From the NCBI RefSeq assembly GCF_036227105.1, contig NZ_CP109434.1, positions 7,598,501 through 7,662,500 on the forward strand: a DNA stretch of 64,000 nucleotides. Reading direction: 5' to 3'. This document shows, one piece after another, positions 57,534-64,000 of the stretch. The notes under the pieces were generated by a model that made no database searches, was not told the DNA's origin, and saw nothing but the letters and a program-made list of their open reading frames with translations. Made by a program: the position numbers and the translations under genes. Source of the stretch: Amycolatopsis sp. NBC_01488. GTDB taxonomy: Bacteria > Actinomycetota > Actinomycetes > Mycobacteriales > Pseudonocardiaceae. Positions within the stretch are counted from its first letter, which is position 1. Each line of letters opens with the position of its first letter.

Positions 57534-58808
57534 ATGAGGCGGTCCCTGGCGCTCGGAGCGGCGATGCTCCTGGCGGTGAGCGGGTGCTCGGTCGGCTCGA
57601 ACGCCGGTGGCGGCGGCGGTGACCAGGAGATCACCTTCCTGACCTTCGAGACGCCGAACCTCACCCCGGCCTACTGGGACGCGGCCATCAAGCGCGTCAC
57701 CGACAAGAACCCGGGGATCAAGGTCAAGAAGCTCGTCGCCCCGACGGCCGACGGCCGGACGTCGTACGCGAAGCAGCTCCTGCAGTCCGGCCAGTTCCCG
57801 GACGTGATGATCGCCGTCGATTCGGCGGGCTTCGCCGAAGCGGGCAACCTCTACGCCTGGACGCCCGACGAGCTCAAGGACTTCCAGTTCCCCGACGCCA
57901 ACCCGGTGAAGGGCAAGTACTACCAGCTGCCGGCCAACACGCAGACGATCCCGCCGATCTACTACAACAAGAAGATGTTCGCCGACGCGGGCATCACCAC
58001 CACGCCGAAGACCTGGGCCGAGCTGGAAGCCGACGCCGGCAAGCTCAAGGACAAGGGCCTCGCGCCGTTCACCATCGGCGGCGGCAAGGACGGCTTCCCG
58101 TCCTCGATGATCCTCTCCGGCCTGGTCAGCACCGAGGTCTACGCCACCATCCCGGACTGGCTGACCCAGCGCCGTCAGGACAAGGTCAAGTTCACCGACC
58201 CCGCGTTCCAGAACGCGTTCTCGAAGCTCGCCGACCTGGCCGCGAAGGGGTACGTGGACAAGACGAGCGTGTCGCGCGACTACGCGGCGACCGAGCAGGC
58301 CTTCCTCGACGGCAAGAGCGCGATGTACCCGATGGGCAACTGGTTCGCCGCCAACGCCGACACGAAGAAGCACGACTTCGAGGTGGGCGTGTTCAACTTC
58401 CCCACCGAGGACGGCAAGCTCGTCGTCCCGGCCTACACCGGCGGCGGCATGATCGTGAACGCCAAGGCGGCCAACCTCGACGCGGCCAAGAAGTTCGCCC
58501 TCGGCTTCCAGCTCGACAAGGACCAGCTCGACGCGTCGGTCAAGGCCGACGGCCTCTTCCCGGCCATCAAGGGCTACACCCCGCCCGCGGACGTCGGCCC
58601 GACGTTCAAGGCCGGCTACGACCTCTACACCCAGGCCGTGCAGCAGAACGCCGTGGTGCACGCCTTCCGCTGGGAGACCGCCGACGACGGCCTGCTGCCG
58701 GGCATGAAGGACAAGGTCGACCAGGCCGCCCAGGACGTCATCACCGGCCGCAAGTCGGTGGCCGACGCGTGCGCGTTCCTGGACACCGAGTGGGCGAAGG
58801 CGGGCTGA
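57534..58808 (+). CDS. Sugar ABC transporter, extracellular binding lipoprotein
   Basis: The 424-residue protein starts with a lipoprotein signal (LALGAAMLLAVSGC) and has the family-1 solute-binding body: EITFLTFETPNLTPAYWDAAIKRVTDKNPGIKVKKL, SGQFPDVMIAVDSAGFAEAGNLYAWTP, PPIYYNKKMFADAGITTTPKTWAELEADAGKLKDKGLAPFTIGG and AFLDGKSAMYPMGNWFAAN. It captures an oligosaccharide. GGGAGGA lies 5 bases before the start. With the adjacent GH36 enzyme, an alpha-galactoside such as raffinose or melibiose is the likely ligand. Confidence 0.93.
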   Translation: MRRSLALGAAMLLAVSGCSVGSNAGGGGGDQEITFLTFETPNLTPAYWDAAIKRVTDKNPGIKVKKLVAPTADGRTSYAKQLLQSGQFPDVMIAVDSAGFAEAGNLYAWTPDELKDFQFPDANPVKGKYYQLPANTQTIPPIYYNKKMFADAGITTTPKTWAELEADAGKLKDKGLAPFTIGGGKDGFPSSMILSGLVSTEVYATIPDWLTQRRQDKVKFTDPAFQNAFSKLADLAAKGYVDKTSVSRDYAATEQAFLDGKSAMYPMGNWFAANADTKKHDFEVGVFNFPTEDGKLVVPAYTGGGMIVNAKAANLDAAKKFALGFQLDKDQLDASVKADGLFPAIKGYTPPADVGPTFKAGYDLYTQAVQQNAVVHAFRWETADDGLLPGMKDKVDQAAQDVITGRKSVADACAFLDTEWAKAG

Positions 58809-58813
58809 CCGAC

Positions 58814-59761
58814 TTGGCCGCCGTCATCAGCCCGCCCGCTCCCCCGAAGGCGCGCCGGACGTCCCACCGCGGCAGGCGGCGCAAGCCGATCCTGCCGCGG
58901 GTGGGGCACTTCGCGTCGTTCGGCGCGCCGGGCGTGCTCGTCTACCTGTGTTTCGTGATGGCCCCGATCCTGATCAGCTTCGGCTACAGCCTCACGAACT
59001 ACAACCCGTTCAACCCGCCGGTGAAGTTCGTCGGCCTCGACAACTACCGGCTGCTCTTCACCGACGAACAGTTTCTCACGGCATTGAAGGTCACCACGAT
59101 CCTGACGCTGATCGTGGTGATCGTGCCGAACGTGCTGGGCCTGGGCGTGGCGTTGCTGCTGGACCGGAAAGGCTGGCTGTACAACGCTTTGCGCAGCGTG
59201 TTCTTCACGCCGGTGATCCTCAGCTCGGTGGTCGTCTCGATCGTCTGGTCCCGGCTGCTCGACGACCAGGGTCCGCTCAACACCCTGTTGCGGTCCCTGG
59301 GGATCGAGCACCCTCCAGGCTGGCTGTCCGATCCGGATATCGCGCTCTACTCGGTCGCGTCGATCGTGAGCTGGCAGATGCTGGGGTTCTGCGTCGTCGT
59401 CTACCTCGCCGGACTGCAGGGCGTTCCGACGGAACTGCTGGAGGCCGCCGAGATCGACGGCGCCGGCCCGCTGCGGCGGTTCCGCGCGGTGACGTGGCCG
59501 CTGCTCGCGCCGTCGCTGACGATCAACACGGTCGTGCTGCTGATCTCGGCGTTCAAGACCTACGACTACGTCAAGGTGATCACCAACGGCGGCCCGGGTT
59601 CCGGGGCCACCGCGACGATCGCGTTCGACGTCCTGCAGACCGGGTTCGACTCGAACCACGTCGGCTACGCGTCCGCGATGGCCGTGCTGATGCTGGTGAT
59701 CGTCGCGGTCGTGACGACCGTCGTGCTGAACTTCCTGCGCCGCCGGGAGGTGGACCTGTGA
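58814..59761 (+). CDS. Sugar ABC transporter permease (MalF type)
   Basis: The 315-residue protein has a basic N-terminal leader, six membrane segments (first: GAPGVLVYLCFVMAPILISFGYSLTNY) and the permease loop ELLEAAEIDGAGPLRRFRAVTWPLLAPSLTINTVVLLISAFKTYDYVKVITNGGPG, with the EAAxxDGA motif that docks on the ATPase. The start is read as TTG 58814, 5 bp after the binding-protein stop. It overlaps the second permease by 4 bp. Confidence 0.92.
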   Translation: MAAVISPPAPPKARRTSHRGRRRKPILPRVGHFASFGAPGVLVYLCFVMAPILISFGYSLTNYNPFNPPVKFVGLDNYRLLFTDEQFLTALKVTTILTLIVVIVPNVLGLGVALLLDRKGWLYNALRSVFFTPVILSSVVVSIVWSRLLDDQGPLNTLLRSLGIEHPPGWLSDPDIALYSVASIVSWQMLGFCVVVYLAGLQGVPTELLEAAEIDGAGPLRRFRAVTWPLLAPSLTINTVVLLISAFKTYDYVKVITNGGPGSGATATIAFDVLQTGFDSNHVGYASAMAVLMLVIVAVVTTVVLNFLRRREVDL

Positions 59762-60579
59762 CGCGGTCCTGGCTGCGGCCCACGGTCGCGCTCGTCGTCA
59801 GCGCGGTGTTCTTCGTGCCGCTGTATTTGGTGCTGGCGAACGTCGTGAAGCGCGGCGACCTGATCGCCGCGCAACCGGCCGCGCTGCCGCTGCCGCCGAC
59901 CCTGGCCAACATCCACGCGGTGCTGACCCGGCCGGACGGGCTGTTCTGGGTCAGCCTGACCAACAGCGTCGTGGTCACCGTGCTGTCGATCCTGGTGCTG
60001 ACCGTGCTGTCGGCGATGCTCGGCCACTACCTGGCGCGCTCGGGCAAGCGCTGGACCAAGGTGCTGACGCTCGTGCTGCTGGCCGGGCTGATGATCCCGC
60101 CTCAGGTCATCCTCATCCCGATCACCGACGTCCTGCGCGTCACGCACCTGATGGCGACGCTGCAGGGGCTGGTCCTGTTCAACGTCGGGTACTACGTGCC
60201 GTTCGGGGTGTTCATGTTCACCGGGTTCATCCGCGGGGTCCCGGTGGAGCTGGAGGAGGCGGCGCTCCTCGACGGCGCGAGCCGCATGCAGGTGTTCTGG
60301 CGCGTGGTGTTCCCGCTCCTGCGCCCGGCGACGGCCTCGGTGCTGATCTTCCTCGGCGTCTGGATCTGGAACGACTTCATCGACCCGCTGATCATCCTCG
60401 GCCCCAGCCAGGGCACGACGATCACGACCGGCATCTACCGTTCGATCGGCCAGTACCAGGCCGACCTCGGGAGCGTGTTCGCGCTGATGTTCCTGGCGAC
60501 GCTGCCGGTGCTGATCTTCTACGTGGCATTGCAGAAGCAGTTCGTGAAGGGCCTGACCGGCGGGGCGACAAAGGGTTGA
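59758..60579 (+). CDS. Sugar ABC transporter permease (MalG type)
   Basis: The 273-residue protein has six membrane segments and the loop ELEEAALLDGASRMQVFWRVVFPLLRPATASVLIFLGVWIWNDFIDPLII, typical of MalG-like subunits. GTG 59758 overlaps the stop of the first permease (GTGA). No ATPase gene follows. Actinobacteria often share one MsiK-type ATPase among many sugar importers, which would explain this. Confidence 0.92.
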   Translation: MTRSWLRPTVALVVSAVFFVPLYLVLANVVKRGDLIAAQPAALPLPPTLANIHAVLTRPDGLFWVSLTNSVVVTVLSILVLTVLSAMLGHYLARSGKRWTKVLTLVLLAGLMIPPQVILIPITDVLRVTHLMATLQGLVLFNVGYYVPFGVFMFTGFIRGVPVELEEAALLDGASRMQVFWRVVFPLLRPATASVLIFLGVWIWNDFIDPLIILGPSQGTTITTGIYRSIGQYQADLGSVFALMFLATLPVLIFYVALQKQFVKGLTGGATKG

Positions 60580-60582
60580 GCG

Positions 60583-60602
60583 GCGCTCTCGCGTGAGAGC
60601 GC
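60583..60602 (+). terminator. Hairpin after the sugar ABC operon
   Basis: GCGCTCTC (60583-60590) and GAGAGCGC (60595-60602) form a perfect 8-bp stem with a 4-base loop, 3 bp after the second permease stop. Position and strength fit a terminator. Confidence 0.75.
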
Positions 60603-60610
60603 TGCTCACA

Positions 60611-60699
60611 CGCTGCGCGCAGCGGCGCTCACAACCGAGAGCACCGCTCTCTCCAGGGTCCGAGCCGTATCAACGAGATCACCGCTCACACGGAGCGGT
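60611..60699. repeat. Hairpin-rich part of a 336-bp spacer
   Basis: The spacer 60580-60915 has no gene. Besides the terminator it holds a perfect 14-bp palindrome CGCTGCGCGCAGCG (60611-60624) and a 7-bp stem ACCGCTC/GAGCGGT (60681-60687, 60693-60699). CGCTCTC and CGCTCAC words recur between them. From 60700 to 60915 I see no clear structure; it presumably contains the promoter of the SARP gene. Confidence 0.6.
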
Positions 60700-60915
60700 G
60701 AGCAGCCGCGAAGAAGCAGGTCCCGTTGGCCATAGGTTGCGGGATCACCACGTTGCCGTCAGGGGGAACCACCAACGGCAGGTGATCTGCCAAGAGAACG
60801 TGTTCCAGATCTGCCGTGCGAACCCGATCATGGCGATGCGACCGAGGTCCGGTAAGGCCGACGAGTCTTGCAGCTGGCCTGCAGCCAGGTTGACCGGGGG
60901 TTGTACGCTTGCTAC

Positions 60916-63786
60916 GTGGTGGTCTGTCGGGTGTTGGGGCCGACGGAGGTCGAAGCCGGCGGCGCTGGCGTGGATCTTGGGGGGCCGCTGCCCCGGCGGC
61001 TGTTCACCGCGCTGGTGATGGCCGAGGGGGAACCGGTTTCCGACGGGCGGCTGGCTGAAGCCGTGTGGGGTCCAGACCCGCCGTCTCGGGCGGCGGCCGC
61101 GCTGCAGGTATATGTTTCCCGGCTCCGCGCGGCGCTTGGTAGCGGCGGGCGAGATCTGTTGGAGCGCACCGGATCGGGCTACCGGTTGCGAGTGCCGCCG
61201 GGGGCCGTCGACGCGGATCGCTTCGTGCAGCAGGTCGAGCGGGGGCGGCGGTTGCTCGCCGAGGACAACGCCGCACCGGCGCTGCACGCGTTCACCGAGG
61301 CGTTGACCTGGTGGCATGGTGAGCCGTATGCGGATCTGCTGGCTGGTCCCGATGTGCTGGCCGCCCGCAGCCGGCTGGCCGAGCTGCGCGAGGTGGCGAT
61401 CGAGGAGCGGCTGGCCGCGCGACTGTCAACAGGGGACGCACCGGGTGCGGTGGCCGAGTTGGACGCGGCGGTGCAGGCCGCGCCGTACCGCGAGCGACGG
61501 TGGGCGCTGCTCATCCTCGGGCTGTACCGCTGTGGCCGGCAGGGCGACACGCTCGCCGCGCTGCGTCGCGTGCGTGCGCTGCTCGCCGACGAGCTCGGCG
61601 TCGACCCCGGGCCGGAGCTGCAGCGGCTGGAGCGGCTCGTGCTGGCCCAGGACCTTCGGCTGCTGCTGCCCGAAACGCCCTCGACAGCCCCGCCCGCACC
61701 GGCCGGCGGCCTGGCCGCGGCGCGTTGCTTCGGGCGGCCGCTGTCCTCCTTCCTCGGCCGCGACCGTGAGCTGACCACCGTGGCCCGGCTGCTGGCCGAG
61801 CAGCGGCTGGTCACCCTTGTGGGCCCGGCCGGGGTGGGTAAGACCCGGCTGGCCGTCGAGTACGCCACCACCCTGCCCGACGCCGACGGTCCGTGGCTGG
61901 TCCGGTTGGCCGACGTCGGCCAACCCGAGGTGATCGTCCACGCGATCGCCAACGCCGTCGGCCTGGCGCAGGTGGCCGATGAGCCTCGGCATGCCCTGCG
62001 CGATGCGCTCGCCGGTCGGGTCGGGCTGCTCGTGCTGGACAACTGCGAGCACCTCGTCGACGCCACCGCCGAGCTCACCATCGAGCTCCTCGCCGCCTGC
62101 CCCATGCTGCGGGTCCTGGCCACGAGCCGGGAACCGCTGGGTATCGACGGCGAGGCCACCGTCACGGTGCACCCGCTACCGCTGCGATCCGGCGACGGCG
62201 CGGACGGCTCGGCGATGACGCTGCTGCTGGACCGGATCAGGGCGGTTCGTCCCGGCTGGACACCCTCGGATGAGGAACGAGCACAGGTTCGGCAGGTATG
62301 CGCGGCGTTGGACGGCCTGCCCTTGGCCATCGAACTGGCCGCCGCCCGCGCGCGGCTGCTCGGGCTCGGGGAGATCGCCGAGCACCTGCACGACCGGTTC
62401 GCCCTGCTCGGACCGGTCGCCCGCGGCTCGCTGGCCCCGCACGCCACGCTGCAGGCGGCGATCGCCTGGAGCGTCGAGTTGCTCTCCGACGACGACCGGG
62501 GCCTGCTGCTTCGGCTCTGGCCGTTCGAGGGCGGATTCCCGCTGGAGGCGGCCGAAGCGGTTCGCCCAGTGGGCTCGGCCGGCACCTCGGCGTTGGAGTC
62601 GTTGTCGTCGTTGGTCACCCGGTCGGTGGTCAGCGCGGACACCACCGTGGCACCCACCCGCTACCGGCTGCTGGAGACCATTCGGGCCTACTGCCAGGCC
62701 ATCGACCCCGATCCGGGCGACACCCGGAAGGCGCACGCGACCTGGGTGCGCGACCTGGCCGCCCAGTGCGCAGCGGACGTCCGCGGACAACGACACGGCG
62801 GTCGGGCCTTGCGAATCCTCGACCGGGAGCTACCGAACCTGCGCGCGGGCATCGCGCACGACTTGGCCCACCAGCCGGAACACGCCCTGCGCACCGTCGG
62901 CCTGCTCGACTGGTTCTGGCTGCGGGGCGGCCACTCGGCCGAGGGCCGCCGGCTCATCGACGCCGCCCTACGCGCCGCACCCCACGCATCACACGCCAAC
63001 CGCGCCCGCGCCTACCTGGCCCGCGTAATCAGCGCGGCCCTCTTCGCCGACGAGGCCGAGGTGCGGCGGATGTTCGAGGAAGCCCGTGTCGCGATCGGCG
63101 AGCCGACCGACGACGAACACCGTGCGCTGTACGCAAGCCTGCAGTACTACTGCGCCATGTTCTGGCAGACCACCGGCCAAGTCCAGGCCTCACACGACGC
63201 TGCCGACGAGGCTGCCACCCTCGGCACCCAACTGGGGCTGGACTGGATCCGTATCGCCGGGCTCAGGACCCGCAACGCTGCGCTCATCCATCTTGGACAC
63301 GTCGCCGCCGGCGAAGCCGGACTCATCGACACCATCATGCAGGCCCAGCAAACCGGACAGCTCTGGTCAGCCGGCTGGTCGGAGCTCGCACTCGCCCTGT
63401 CCTACCTCAACCGCGCAACCGCGCATGCCGACCCGAGCAGCCGTGCGGCCCGCGGCATCGACGCGCTGTGCCGCGCACTGGCACGGTTTCGCCACCAAGA
63501 GGACAGCGTCTTCACTCTCGCCGTGCTCTATACCGGCGTCCATGCCCTGGTCCTCGCGGGGCGCCCGCACGACGCGGGACAGCTGCGCGCCGCCGTACAC
63601 CACCACGCCATCCGGCTGGGCTTTCGACCCGACCTGTTGCGGCGCTTCAGCTCTCCCGACAGCGACCACATGGTCGACACCGCACTCAGCCCTGACGACC
63701 GCGACACCGCTGCCGCCGAAGGGGCCGACCTGAGCTGGCTCGACATGATCAACCTGCTCACGTCAGCGCGAACAGCCATCGGCTGA
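60916..63786 (+). CDS. SARP/AfsR-type transcriptional regulator with NB-ARC-like ATPase domain
   Basis: The 956-residue protein has a short OmpR-like DNA-binding domain (CRVLGPTEVEAGGAGVDLGGPLPRRLFTALVMAEGEPVSDGRLAEAVWG, residues about 1-95), a BTAD domain (DADRFVQQVERGRR to ELGVDPGPELQRLERLVLAQD, about 100-245), then a STAND ATPase region (LVGPAGVGKTRLAVEYA Walker A, LLVLDNCEHLVD Walker B, LATSREPLGIDGE) and a helical-repeat C-terminus. Such proteins activate secondary-metabolite genes. GTG 60916 is used; GTG 60919 and TTG 60901 or 60868 are alternatives. The target cluster is not evident; it may lie beyond the right edge. Confidence 0.88.
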   Translation: MVVCRVLGPTEVEAGGAGVDLGGPLPRRLFTALVMAEGEPVSDGRLAEAVWGPDPPSRAAAALQVYVSRLRAALGSGGRDLLERTGSGYRLRVPPGAVDADRFVQQVERGRRLLAEDNAAPALHAFTEALTWWHGEPYADLLAGPDVLAARSRLAELREVAIEERLAARLSTGDAPGAVAELDAAVQAAPYRERRWALLILGLYRCGRQGDTLAALRRVRALLADELGVDPGPELQRLERLVLAQDLRLLLPETPSTAPPAPAGGLAAARCFGRPLSSFLGRDRELTTVARLLAEQRLVTLVGPAGVGKTRLAVEYATTLPDADGPWLVRLADVGQPEVIVHAIANAVGLAQVADEPRHALRDALAGRVGLLVLDNCEHLVDATAELTIELLAACPMLRVLATSREPLGIDGEATVTVHPLPLRSGDGADGSAMTLLLDRIRAVRPGWTPSDEERAQVRQVCAALDGLPLAIELAAARARLLGLGEIAEHLHDRFALLGPVARGSLAPHATLQAAIAWSVELLSDDDRGLLLRLWPFEGGFPLEAAEAVRPVGSAGTSALESLSSLVTRSVVSADTTVAPTRYRLLETIRAYCQAIDPDPGDTRKAHATWVRDLAAQCAADVRGQRHGGRALRILDRELPNLRAGIAHDLAHQPEHALRTVGLLDWFWLRGGHSAEGRRLIDAALRAAPHASHANRARAYLARVISAALFADEAEVRRMFEEARVAIGEPTDDEHRALYASLQYYCAMFWQTTGQVQASHDAADEAATLGTQLGLDWIRIAGLRTRNAALIHLGHVAAGEAGLIDTIMQAQQTGQLWSAGWSELALALSYLNRATAHADPSSRAARGIDALCRALARFRHQEDSVFTLAVLYTGVHALVLAGRPHDAGQLRAAVHHHAIRLGFRPDLLRRFSSPDSDHMVDTALSPDDRDTAAAEGADLSWLDMINLLTSARTAIG

Positions 63787-64000
63787 GCACATCCACCACA
63801 CGGCTCACGGCATCCACAACGCGGCCATTCGTCGGGCAGGCGGGTCGCCGCCCGTGCGGTGGGGCAGGGCGGGCGCCATGGCCCGCAAGGCCGTCTTCGA
63901 GGCGTTGACCCAACGGTTGGACACCGTGCCGGCCCCCGATGCAGGCTGCGTGTTTCAGGCGCGTGGCCGACGTTGATCGCTGTCAGGTCACGTTTCGGGA
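63787..64000. other. Right-edge segment without an assignable gene
   Basis: These 214 bp follow the SARP gene. A 32-codon frame from ATG 63878 is open but short, with no recognisable product. The region may hold the start of a gene that continues outside the window. Confidence 0.4.

Noticed and set aside
63878..63976. Small open frame of 32 codons near the right edge
   Set aside because: It is short, without a ribosome site or known motif, and is easily expected by chance in this base composition.

Overview
The window is high-GC actinobacterial DNA. Codon use, GTG/TTG starts, GGAGG ribosome sites and the gene families (SARP regulator, IdeR-type iron boxes, F420/FMN luciferase-like enzymes, class F sortase, MbtH) fit Pseudonocardiaceae, most like Amycolatopsis. 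This assignment is by overall character, since no 16S or other marker is present.

Left part (1-25.8 kb), mostly housekeeping and accessory metabolism. An acyl-CoA synthetase cut by the window edge is followed by a dienoyl-CoA-isomerase-like crotonase, a divergent alpha/beta hydrolase and a cobA/cysG fusion. Next comes a four-gene ribosomal operon (L28-L33-S14-S18) of the zinc-free type behind a Zur-like box. A MarR/MFS exporter/dienelactone hydrolase operon follows. A TetR-controlled block holds an MpaB-like oxygenase, a luciferase-like oxidoreductase, a GPH transporter and a PLP decarboxylase. After an IclR regulator there is a cell-surface trio (membrane glycosyltransferase-like protein, DUF4397 protein, lipoprotein-type class F sortase). 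The sulfonate operon ssuCBAD lies next to an ETHE1-like metallo-hydrolase. A quinone oxidoreductase gene is frameshifted beside its TetR gene, and a DinB-like protein and a DMT-like membrane protein follow.

Centre (25.8-55.3 kb), a complete hydroxamate siderophore locus. It has a heterodimeric ABC exporter, mbtH, a ferri-siderophore binding lipoprotein, panD, a five-module 6030-residue NRPS, FecCD-type permeases with their ATPase, a DinB-like gene, an ornithine N5-hydroxylase and an N5-hydroxyornithine formyltransferase. IdeR/DmdR1-type iron boxes sit before every one of these operons. The NRPS reads (C remnant)-A-MT-T / C-A-MT-T / C-A-MT-T / C-A-T / C-A-T. Module 2 has a serine code. Module 4 lacks Asp235 and resembles the beta-alanine code. 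The gene after the NRPS, overlapping it by 16 bp, is aspartate 1-decarboxylase (panD), which makes beta-alanine. Modules 1 and 3 share one code and are recent duplicates. I infer an exochelin-like pentapeptide, X-Ser-X-betaAla-Z, with N-methyl groups on the first three residues and hydroxyornithine-type X/Z. This product is a prediction.

Right part (55.3-64 kb): a GH36 alpha-galactosidase, a three-gene sugar ABC importer without its own ATPase, a hairpin-rich spacer and a SARP/AfsR-type regulator. The last 214 bp hold nothing I can support.

Structures outside genes: two arrays of a 21-bp tandem repeat lie in two different convergent-gene junctions. There are strong hairpins after several operons and dyad operators beside the regulators. 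I saw no tRNA, rRNA, CRISPR array, insertion sequence or attachment site.
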